Assembly (NCBI GenBank): GCA_013203065.1 | Contig: JABMQV010000203.1 | Location: forward strand, 1-6,324 | Source: Desulfobacteraceae bacterium | GTDB taxonomy: Bacteria; Desulfobacterota; DSM-4660; Desulfatiglandales; Desulfatiglandaceae | Reading direction: 5' to 3' | DNA: 6,324 bases | In this document: positions 1 through 5,710 of the stretch, one piece after another | Numbering within the stretch: the stretch's first letter is position 1 | How the letters are laid out: each line of letters starts with the position of its first letter | Notes under the pieces: model-generated | Databases searched by the model: none | Seen by the model: only the letters and a program-made list of their open reading frames with translations | Told to the model about the DNA's origin: nothing | Translations under genes and position numbers: made by a program

Positions 1-27
1 AGAAACTCTCAGGTATAGGAACCGTAA
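1..27 (+). promoter_or_regulatory. Possible 3' end of a glycine riboswitch (gcvT-type aptamer), cut by the window edge
   Basis: Bases 3-15 read AAACTCTCAGGTA, followed by a GGAAC-G stretch. This resembles the conserved closing segment of glycine aptamers (CUCUCAGG, then A-rich, then GGAC-G). The partner GAGAG strand and the CCGAAGG core would lie left of the window, so folding cannot be tested. No second aptamer core follows, so this would be the last aptamer before the gene. No terminator hairpin is obvious in the next 230 bases; a T6 run at 111-116 has no good stem before it. The match is short and could be chance. Confidence 0.4.
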
Positions 28-151
28 ATCGGGAAGGAAACATATCCACATGGCTTAAACCCAAAGGTTGAAAAGAAATGTCGGGTATGAAAGGGTGAGG
101 GTGCGTGGAATTTTTTCCGAGGCGAGGTGCAGTTGCACTCAACCTGAGAAC

Positions 152-258
152 AGGAAAAACCGAGCACAGGTCCAATTGGGGCGCTATAGTGAGACCGAAG
201 TGGTTTACACCCCCGAGATTCTGCAACATTAGGAAAAACATCAGAAGGGAGGAAAAAC
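152..258 (+). repeat. Three copies of the 9-mer AGGAAAAAC in the leader of the reductase gene
   Basis: Exact AGGAAAAAC occurs at 152-160, 231-239 and 250-258. The last two copies start 19 bases apart, and the third overlaps the Shine-Dalgarno sequence of the gene starting at 263. Each copy carries a GGA core of the kind bound by CsrA/RsmA-type RNA-binding proteins, but no regulator is visible here. A small hairpin (127-130 with 135-138, loop AGTT) lies between the riboswitch-like end and the first copy. The rest of 1-262 shows no coding signal. Confidence 0.4.
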
Positions 259-262
259 CATA

Positions 263-2203
263 ATGACTTCTTTTGAATGCCTGTTCGAACCCATAAACAT
301 CGGGAAAATGAAGCTCAAAAATCGTATTGTTCTCGCACCTATGGCCACTCATTATGCAACAGAGAATGGGCACATGACCCAAAGACTGATTGACTATTAC
401 CTGGAGCGAACTCGGGGAGGCGTGGGGCTCGTTGTCTCTGAATCAAACTATGTCTCGCCAGAGGGCCGTGGTGGTTTTTACCGTCTCGGCCTATATGATG
501 ATCACCAGATTCGGGAACACAGGAAGTTAACAGAGGCCGTCCATAGGGAGGGAACCCCTGTGTGCTCGCAAATACACCATGGAGGAACAACGGTATCCAT
601 GAAGGCAATAGGGCAGCACCCTTTGTCCTGTTCCGCCGTTCCCCTGTTAACCCGAGGGGAACTCTTCGTGGGCAATATTCCGCGCCAACTGGCTGAAACT
701 GAAATCATGGATGTGGTCAACAATTTTGCACAAGCGGCGTGGAGAGCAAGAGAGTCAGGTTTTGACGCCGTGATGGTCCACGCTGCCCACGGATATCTGA
801 TCAATCAATTTCTGTCGCCTCACACAAACAAGAGAAGTGACAAGTACGGTGGTAGTGATGAAAACAGGGCCCGTTTTCTCATTGAAATTGCAGAATCGAT
901 CCGAGAGATTCTCGGGCCTGAATTTCCCATTATGGTTCGCGTAACCGGGGACGAGTTGTTCGACGGGGGGTATGGAATTGAATTTATTCAGAAGGTAGCT
1001 ACGTGGCTGGAAAATGCGGGGATTGACGAGATTAATGTTTCGGCGGGAAACTATGAAGAGATGGAGAGGATGGTTGCCCCGCCCAATTTTCCGGAAGGTT
1101 TTCTGGTTCAGAACGCCGCAGCCATCAAAGAGGTTGTTAACATACCGGTTGGGGTTGTGGGCCGCATCATGGGGCCGGAGATCGCAGAAACGATTATCAA
1201 GGAAGGAAAAGCCGATCTCCTGTATCTTGGGCGGGCGCTGATTGCAGATCCTGAATTTCCCGCTAAGATCAGAGAGGGTCGCGAAACGGAAATTCGCCCC
1301 TGTATCGTCTGTAACAAGGGGTGTATTGATCGACTCTTCGCCGGTCTGGACATTACATGCTCCGTCAATGCGTCTCTCGGCAGGGAGGCCTCAAATCGGA
1401 TTTTTCCGGCTGACACATCCAGGAATGTTCTTGTCATAGGCGGAGGCCCGGCAGGCCTGGAAGCGGCCCGGGTGGCTGCCTTGCGCGGGCACCAGGTAAC
1501 ATTGTACGAAAAATCTGGAAAATTGGGGGGAGCCCTTAATAAGGCGGTTCTTCTGCCTCATAAAGAGCCCATCGCAAGCCTCATCCGATATTACACCACC
1601 CAAATGGCCCTTTTGCGTGTGCAGGTAACTCTCAAAAAGGAGGCCACCCCGGAGGTTATAAGCGCCATGAAGCCAGACGTAATAATACTGGCTGCAGGTG
1701 CTGAGCCGTTTCGTTTGGGATTGCCAGGTTCAAATCTTCCCAATGTTTTTCTGGCCGAGGCGTGCATGAATGACCTTGACTCTCTTGGAAATTCGGTGAT
1801 CATCATCGGAGGAGGGCTCCTGGGAGCTGAATTGGCCGAGGCACTGGCAGATCACGGCAAATCCCCCGTCCTGGTGGAACAGTTGGATTCCATCGCAGGG
1901 GACGCCGGCTTTATCGTCAAAAAAGAACTCCTGAAGAGCCTTTGCTCTCGCGGTGTGAAGATGCTTGTTGGGACCAAAGTCGTTGCCATTTCACAAAACG
2001 GGATTATCGTGGAACGTTTGGGAGAGAGGGAGATCCTTGAGGGCGATAGTGTGGTCCTTGCAATAGGGTATCGGCCGAAAATGGGCTTGGTTCAGCACCT
2101 GGACTTAAGAGACACGGAATTTCACCAGGTTGGCGATATCGTTGCGGCTCGTACGATTATGGATGCCATCGAAGAGGGAAATCGCGTCGGTCTATTAATC
2201 TAA
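263..2203 (+). CDS. Old-yellow-enzyme family NADH:flavin oxidoreductase / 2,4-dienoyl-CoA reductase-like 4Fe-4S flavoenzyme
   Basis: This is a 646-residue three-part reductase, full length for the dienoyl-CoA reductase (FadH) / 2-enoate reductase / BaiCD group, and cytoplasmic. Residues 1-340 form an FMN-binding TIM barrel with QIHHGG (103-108) and HAAHGYLINQFLSP (173-186), where Y178 matches the catalytic Tyr of FadH. C347, C350, C354 and C366 (C-x2-C-x3-C-x11-C) should bind a 4Fe-4S cluster. GGGPAGLE (393-400) is the FAD dinucleotide-binding motif and GGGLLGAE (516-523) the NAD(P)H one; GDIVAARTIMDAIEEG (624-639) closes the FAD site. Hydride should pass from NAD(P)H through FAD and the Fe-S centre to FMN, reducing an activated C=C bond. 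The FadH His that helps protonate the substrate (GWHE context) appears to be Y264 (GNYEE), so the substrate may not be a classical dienoyl-CoA. A Shine-Dalgarno AAGGGAGG at 245-252 supports this start. No exact substrate can be assigned. Confidence 0.93.
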   Translation: MTSFECLFEPINIGKMKLKNRIVLAPMATHYATENGHMTQRLIDYYLERTRGGVGLVVSESNYVSPEGRGGFYRLGLYDDHQIREHRKLTEAVHREGTPVCSQIHHGGTTVSMKAIGQHPLSCSAVPLLTRGELFVGNIPRQLAETEIMDVVNNFAQAAWRARESGFDAVMVHAAHGYLINQFLSPHTNKRSDKYGGSDENRARFLIEIAESIREILGPEFPIMVRVTGDELFDGGYGIEFIQKVATWLENAGIDEINVSAGNYEEMERMVAPPNFPEGFLVQNAAAIKEVVNIPVGVVGRIMGPEIAETIIKEGKADLLYLGRALIADPEFPAKIREGRETEIRPCIVCNKGCIDRLFAGLDITCSVNASLGREASNRIFPADTSRNVLVIGGGPAGLEAARVAALRGHQVTLYEKSGKLGGALNKAVLLPHKEPIASLIRYYTTQMALLRVQVTLKKEATPEVISAMKPDVIILAAGAEPFRLGLPGSNLPNVFLAEACMNDLDSLGNSVIIIGGGLLGAELAEALADHGKSPVLVEQLDSIAGDAGFIVKKELLKSLCSRGVKMLVGTKVVAISQNGIIVERLGEREILEGDSVVLAIGYRPKMGLVQHLDLRDTEFHQVGDIVAARTIMDAIEEGNRVGLLI

Positions 2204-2248
2204 TCTTGCATTTCAATAAGACACCTGGTATAAGCCGCCGCGCTGCCC

Positions 2249-2279
2249 CCATCGACGGGTGAACCGTTTGCGTCGATGG
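2249..2279 (+). terminator. Inverted repeat between reductase and aminotransferase genes, possible weak terminator or RNA hairpin
   Basis: CCATCGACG (2249-2257) pairs perfectly with CGTCGATGG (2271-2279) around a 13-base loop. The loop region can form a competing ACGG/CCGT hairpin. Only a mixed pyrimidine run (CTTTCCTT) follows, not a T tract, so it is a poor intrinsic terminator. It may instead be a processing or stability hairpin that separates expression of the two genes. Confidence 0.35.
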
Positions 2280-2398
2280 CTTTCCTTACTTCAGCCAGCG
2301 TGCCGCTGCGCTCGGATCTTGAGAAACCTTTACGCAGTCAAGTTTCAAATTTGGTGGGGCATCAACTAAACATTTTGGTCAGCACTATAATCTGGATC

Positions 2399-2406
2399 AG
2401 GAGGAG
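2399..2406 (+). promoter_or_regulatory. Strong ribosome binding site setting the aminotransferase start
   Basis: AGGAGGAG lies 11 bases before the ATG at 2418. The next in-frame ATG (2451, residue 12) has no comparable site, so the longer start is preferred. The spacing is slightly long but acceptable. Confidence 0.7.
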
Positions 2407-2417
2407 TATAAAATAGG

Positions 2418-3719
2418 ATGGAAAGGACTGAAGAGGGCATTATACGGGACATGAAAGAGTACTTGATCCCCATTCCCATGACCTCACCCATCATCGTAAA
2501 GGGAGAGGGGATCGAGGTGGAGGATATCACGGGAAGAAAATATTTGGATTTCAGCGCGGGTCCGGGGGTGCTGAATTTCGGCCACTGCCATCCCCAAATC
2601 GTGGAAGCAGTGAAAGATCAGGTTGCTAGGCTGACCCAGTGCCCGGGCACCCTCTTGAATGTTCAAACCGTGGATTTGGCAAAAAAGCTGGAGGGGATAA
2701 CCCCCGAAGGTCTTAAACGGAGCTTTTTTTGCAACAGTGGTGCCGAAGCCGTGGAGGGAGCCGTTAAACTGGCCAAGAGGCATGCTGCCCGGGAAGGCAA
2801 AACAGCGCAAGGGATCGTGGCCCTGGAACATGGGTTTCATGGCCGTTTGGCGCTTTCCCTTTCTTTAACCGGAATCACCAATCGAAAAAAGGGACTGGGC
2901 GGCTATGCGGCGTTTCCCGGCATCTACCATCTCATGGCACCTTACTGCTACCGATGTCCCCTCACCTACCCCTCCTGCGACATCTACTGTGCTAGCCGTT
3001 TTGAGGACCTGCTTGAAACTCACACCCCGGCCGATGCTATTGCGGCATTTATCTGTGAACCGATTATGGGAGTGGGTGGAGGTATAGTCCCGCCTAACGA
3101 GTATCTCGTTCGAATCGAGGAGATTTGCAAGAGAAACGGGATCCTATTGATCTTTGACGAGATATTCATGGGCTTTGGAAGGACGGGAAAAATGTTTTCC
3201 TGTGAGCATTTTGACGTTACTCCGGATATTATGGTGATGGGTAAGGCCATCGGAGGAGGCCTTCCCCTAGGAGCCTTCATAGCCACGGATGTGGTGGGAA
3301 AGGCCTTTGACGTCGGTGACCACTACACTACTTTCGGACCCAACAATGTAATGGCTCTTACCGCAGGGTTAAAGGGCATCGAGGTACTAGAAGAAGAAAA
3401 AATGGTCCGTAATGCAGCACAAATGGGTGATTACTTCTTCAACGAACTCAAAGAGGTTCAAGAACAGAACAGATGTATCGGTGATGTTAGGGGCAGAGGT
3501 CTCTTTGTCGCCATCGAGATTGTAGTGGACAAATTGAGCAAGAAGCCGGATGCAGAGACTGCAAAAAAGATTAAAGAAGGTCTCAGGCAAAAGGGGATAT
3601 TGACTTCGATTTCCGGAGCCAAGGGGTGTGTCCTCAGAATCACACCCCCTTTAACAATCGGCAAAGAACACGTGGAACAATTTAGTGCGGCCCTAAAAGA
3701 GACCATAAGAGGTGTTTGA
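2418..3719 (+). CDS. Class III PLP-dependent aminotransferase (4-aminobutyrate / alanine-glyoxylate aminotransferase-like)
   Basis: This 433-residue protein has the normal length for class III (GABA-AT/OAT/AGXT2) aminotransferases and is cytoplasmic. SGAEA (107-111) binds the PLP phosphate, FHG (140-142) holds the ring-stacking aromatic, and E214 sits in CEP. D247 in FDEIFMGFGRTG contacts the pyridine nitrogen, K276 in MGKAIGGGLPLG is the Schiff-base lysine, TTFGP (304-308) is the second-subunit phosphate loop, and R407 in LRITPPLTI should bind the substrate carboxylate. It should move an amino group between an amino donor and a 2-oxo acid or semialdehyde, but the substrate cannot be read from the sequence. 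Two points are odd. The residue that is usually Gln in DEVQ is F250. A Cys-rich insert at 177-191 (C-x2-C-x6-C-x3-C) is a subfamily trait. The gene follows the reductase by 214 bases in the same direction. Just downstream are remains of a hydroxy-acid oxidase that may once have shared its operon. Confidence 0.93.
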   Translation: MERTEEGIIRDMKEYLIPIPMTSPIIVKGEGIEVEDITGRKYLDFSAGPGVLNFGHCHPQIVEAVKDQVARLTQCPGTLLNVQTVDLAKKLEGITPEGLKRSFFCNSGAEAVEGAVKLAKRHAAREGKTAQGIVALEHGFHGRLALSLSLTGITNRKKGLGGYAAFPGIYHLMAPYCYRCPLTYPSCDIYCASRFEDLLETHTPADAIAAFICEPIMGVGGGIVPPNEYLVRIEEICKRNGILLIFDEIFMGFGRTGKMFSCEHFDVTPDIMVMGKAIGGGLPLGAFIATDVVGKAFDVGDHYTTFGPNNVMALTAGLKGIEVLEEEKMVRNAAQMGDYFFNELKEVQEQNRCIGDVRGRGLFVAIEIVVDKLSKKPDAETAKKIKEGLRQKGILTSISGAKGCVLRITPPLTIGKEHVEQFSAALKETIRGV

Positions 3720-3720
3720 T

Positions 3721-3923
3721 TCCCGTTGGACAACCACTCTTGGCGCGCGGGCGGCTGTTTCGGGGTACAATAGGTTTGAAAATACATGGGGAGGTTCAGC
3801 AGTAAACATAAAGGGCAAGAGGCTGTACTGGCAAACGGAAATGTAGTCCAGCTTGGGAGGGGGAGCAGGGTTCCAGCAAAAAACGTCACCGGATTTGCTC
3901 TAATGTCCCTGTTTCTTGGCTCT
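3721..3923 (+). pseudogene. Remnant of a glycolate-oxidase-like FAD-linked oxidase (type 4 FAD-binding domain), frameshifted
   Basis: Directly after the aminotransferase stop, one frame (3721-3816) reads TTLGARAAVSGYNRFENTWGG and then SAVNIKG. A second frame (from about 3816) continues with EAVLANGNVVQLGRGSRVP, KNVTGF and LMSLFLGS, ending near 3923. Together they reproduce the FAD-binding core of GlcD / D-lactate dehydrogenase-like oxidases: a TLGG-type segment, then LE-VLA-G, then KN-TG-DL--LF-GSEGTLG. The change of frame near 3813-3818 fits loss of one base. TGA at 3777 and TAG at 3844 interrupt the individual frames. The N-terminal pyrophosphate loop and the entire C-terminal oxidase domain are absent. 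A small ORF from ATG 3786 to 3983 lies inside this fossil and is unlikely to be a gene. The identification comes from recalled family patterns, not a search. Confidence 0.72.
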
Positions 3924-4110
3924 ATGGAATGTGGGCCTTTAAGAGCCTTAAAGAAGCTATCGGGTGAGACATCCTGTCAATGATGTCAATCCTGACTGTG
4001 TGGCCGTCGCCTACCCCAATTGTTACCAAATGTTGGACGCTGCCATTAAGAGTCGGAATTATGAAATTGAAGTAAAGGACATCGCTGAGCTTGTCTTGGA
4101 AGCCCTTTGA
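3924..4110 (+). pseudogene. Remnant of the C-terminus of a CCG-domain iron-sulfur oxidoreductase (GlcF/HdrD-like)
   Basis: A frame beginning at 3923 reads YGMWAFKSLKEAIG, like the segment after a CCG motif (CCGMW). It is interrupted by TGA at 3965. Another frame (open from 3952 to the TGA at 4108-4110) reads VNDVNPDCVAVAYPNCYQML, then DAAIKSRNYEIEVKDIAELVLEAL. This is the usual closing part of cysteine-rich CCG domains, where CP-C-YQML is followed by a VKD-AEL helix. The first Cys of that CPxC is Tyr (TAC, 4012-4014), and the CCG position also reads Tyr (TAT, 3923-3925). The CCG-to-CxxC distance is about five residues short, so a small frameshifting deletion lies near 3956-3966. The upstream ferredoxin-like and first CCG domains are gone. 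The protein would have carried electrons from the FAD oxidase to a membrane or heterodisulfide-type acceptor. It is non-functional as it stands. Confidence 0.72.
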
Positions 4111-4254
4111 CATCCACAGTCCTCACCTCCTTTATAAGGTCTCAAACATCTTGTGGGCCCCGGGCGTTGGATAACGCCTGTCACGACCCTCTGCACCTGC
4201 ACCAGAAGCAGGGGCCATGGTTGGTGATTTGTGGAAAGCATGGACAGGGGATCT
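4111..4254. other. Intergenic region between the convergent fossil and transporter genes
   Basis: No gene is supported here. A short perfect hairpin, GGCGTT (4163-4168) with AACGCC (4173-4178) and loop GGAT, extended by a G-T pair, could lie at the transcript ends from either side. There is no T tract on either strand, so it is not a convincing intrinsic terminator. On the minus strand, AAAGGAGGTGA (4133-4123) looks like an excellent ribosome binding site, but the ORF after it is antisense to the Fe-S fossil. Confidence 0.5.
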
Positions 4255-5526
4255 CTATCCATTCAAGGTTTCCTTTATGAAAAGATTCAGCACGGAAGCG
4301 ATAATTGCACAAAAAAAGAAACCCAAAAAAACCTGCCGGTATCCCGTCAACGTAAAGGCCGTTCTTATCATGCCCTGCCTTTCCAGAATGTAGCCTGCTG
4401 CAGGCTGAAATATGGCGCCTCCTGCAAAGGGGAAGAGGTTGACCAACCCTATCGCAGTGCCTGTCATCCCTATTGGAAAGAGCTCTTTAGCCATGGTAAA
4501 ACCTATGACCGCCATCCCCCCTATAAAGATCCCTAATCCGAAGAAGAGCAGATATAGACCCACGAGAGGAATTCTCTCTGTGTGAAAGGCTAGGAGTCCC
4601 GTGAAAAGGAGTAAAAGGAAACTGGACAGCAGACTCACGGGTTTTCGCGCCCTGAAAACCCTGTTAGAAAGGACACTGAACAATGGACTGCCTACAATCA
4701 TCCCACAGGCAATCATGGAAAAAATGTGTCCTACGGTGGTCTTGTCCAAACCATAGATGTGCTCCAGGAATGGCCCTCCCCAGAGACCGCCAAACGAAAA
4801 GAACACCCCACAGGCGAAAAAAAACCATGCGGCCAGGGGCCAGAAATGGGGACACCTGAGAACGACCTTGATTCCCTCCACCAGACCTGCAGGAGCCAAC
4901 TGGGGCTTTTGAGGTGTATAAGGGGCTGGCAAGCCCTTATCCGAAGGACGGTCCCGGACGAAACTCCATACCAAACCTGCAATGATAAAGGTAAAAACCC
5001 CAATTCCCACAAACGAAAAGCGCCACCCTACCCTGGCGCTGGCGAAGGCCAGCGGGGTCGCCGCCGTGAGCGACCCCAGTCCACCCATGGCCATAAGGAT
5101 ACCCGTCATAACGGTGAACTCTCTTGGCGCAAACCATTCTGCAATTACCTTCAGCGTCGGGACAAACACCATGGCAGCACCCACGCCCACCAGGGTCCGC
5201 CCCAAGACAGCCCAAAACAGGGTTCCGGCCATACCGAGCATGAGGCTTCCAAGGGATGCTATCGCAAAAAAGAGGGTAATTGTCTTTCTGGGTCCCCAGG
5301 AATCAGAGAGGATGCCTGCAGGCAACTGCATCACTGCGTAGGGGTAGAAGTAGGCCGCCCCAAGAAACCCCATGGCCCCCCCTCCCGCACGAAGATCACG
5401 CATCATATCAACAGCGACGACTGCCGGGCACAACCGATGAAAATAGACGATGAAGTATCCAAAAGATAGAATCCAGAATACGATCCAGCGGTAATGTAGG
5501 ACTTTGTTATCGGGGTCCGCGCCCAT
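4255..5526 (-). CDS. MFS transporter, 12 transmembrane segments
   Basis: This 423-residue protein has the normal length for the major facilitator superfamily. About twelve hydrophobic segments are visible, near residues 13-33, 51-72, 82-100, 103-126, 138-161, 170-190, 229-250, 266-287, 297-314, 318-342, 353-380 and 397-416. Between helices 2 and 3 lies motif A, GILSDSWGPRK (71-81), with D75, R80 and K81. The central cytoplasmic loop (about 191-227) is Pro- and Lys-rich. A short N-terminal tail with no signal peptide leads into helix 1, which carries YFHRLCPAVVA (28-38). It should be an inner-membrane secondary carrier, most like organic-anion or sugar-acid porters, but direction and substrate cannot be read from sequence. 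The ATG at 5526 has AGGAAAGG at 5538-5531 as ribosome binding site. It follows the hydrolase gene by 184 bases on the same strand, so the hydrolase product or substrate is a reasonable cargo (inference). Confidence 0.9.
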   Translation of the reverse strand: MGADPDNKVLHYRWIVFWILSFGYFIVYFHRLCPAVVAVDMMRDLRAGGGAMGFLGAAYFYPYAVMQLPAGILSDSWGPRKTITLFFAIASLGSLMLGMAGTLFWAVLGRTLVGVGAAMVFVPTLKVIAEWFAPREFTVMTGILMAMGGLGSLTAATPLAFASARVGWRFSFVGIGVFTFIIAGLVWSFVRDRPSDKGLPAPYTPQKPQLAPAGLVEGIKVVLRCPHFWPLAAWFFFACGVFFSFGGLWGGPFLEHIYGLDKTTVGHIFSMIACGMIVGSPLFSVLSNRVFRARKPVSLLSSFLLLLFTGLLAFHTERIPLVGLYLLFFGLGIFIGGMAVIGFTMAKELFPIGMTGTAIGLVNLFPFAGGAIFQPAAGYILERQGMIRTAFTLTGYRQVFLGFFFCAIIASVLNLFIKETLNG

Positions 5527-5710
5527 ATTTCCTTTCCTGCAACGGATGCCAAAAATACATCACAAGCATATTTCCTGCGCCGTGTTTGGGCCGAACAGGA
5601 AAATCGAGGATAAATCATTGGATTAAGTACTTCGCGGAAGGCTTTCAAGGATGGAGAAATCAAGACGCCAGGGCTGTCCGTCATTACCTTTTTCAATATC
5701 GTTATTCATT
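5527..5710. other. Spacer between hydrolase and transporter genes
   Basis: No gene or clear terminator is visible. On the minus strand a TTGAAA (5648-5643) is followed 15 bases later by CTTAAT, a weak promoter-like pair that could give the transporter its own start. A minus-strand ORF running from 5696 into the transporter gene has no recognisable content. Confidence 0.4.

Noticed and set aside
111..116. T6 run as an intrinsic terminator or riboswitch expression platform
   Set aside because: No stable GC-rich hairpin directly precedes it; only a tiny GGAA/TTCC repeat surrounds it.
162..190. Sigma-70 promoter with TATAGT at 185-190
   Set aside because: The -10 is fair, but no acceptable -35 lies 16-18 bases upstream.
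3786..3983. Small plus-strand ORF as an intact 65-residue protein
   Set aside because: Its family-like part is mid-domain FAD oxidase sequence that continues upstream in another frame, so it is a fragment of a pseudogene.
3922..4113. Minus-strand 63-codon ORF preceded by a near-perfect AAAGGAGGTGA at 4133-4123
   Set aside because: It is antisense to the recognisable CCG-domain remnant, the site-to-ATG spacing is 12 bases, and the product has no family features. The ribosome-site match is probably chance.
4726..5469. 247-codon plus-strand ORF
   Set aside because: It is antisense to the clearly coding MFS gene. The product is hydrophilic, rich in Pro, Gly, His and Arg, with no domain, as expected of a shadow.
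5403..5696. 97-codon minus-strand ORF overlapping the MFS start
   Set aside because: It overlaps the transporter gene by more than 120 bases in another frame and shows no motif.
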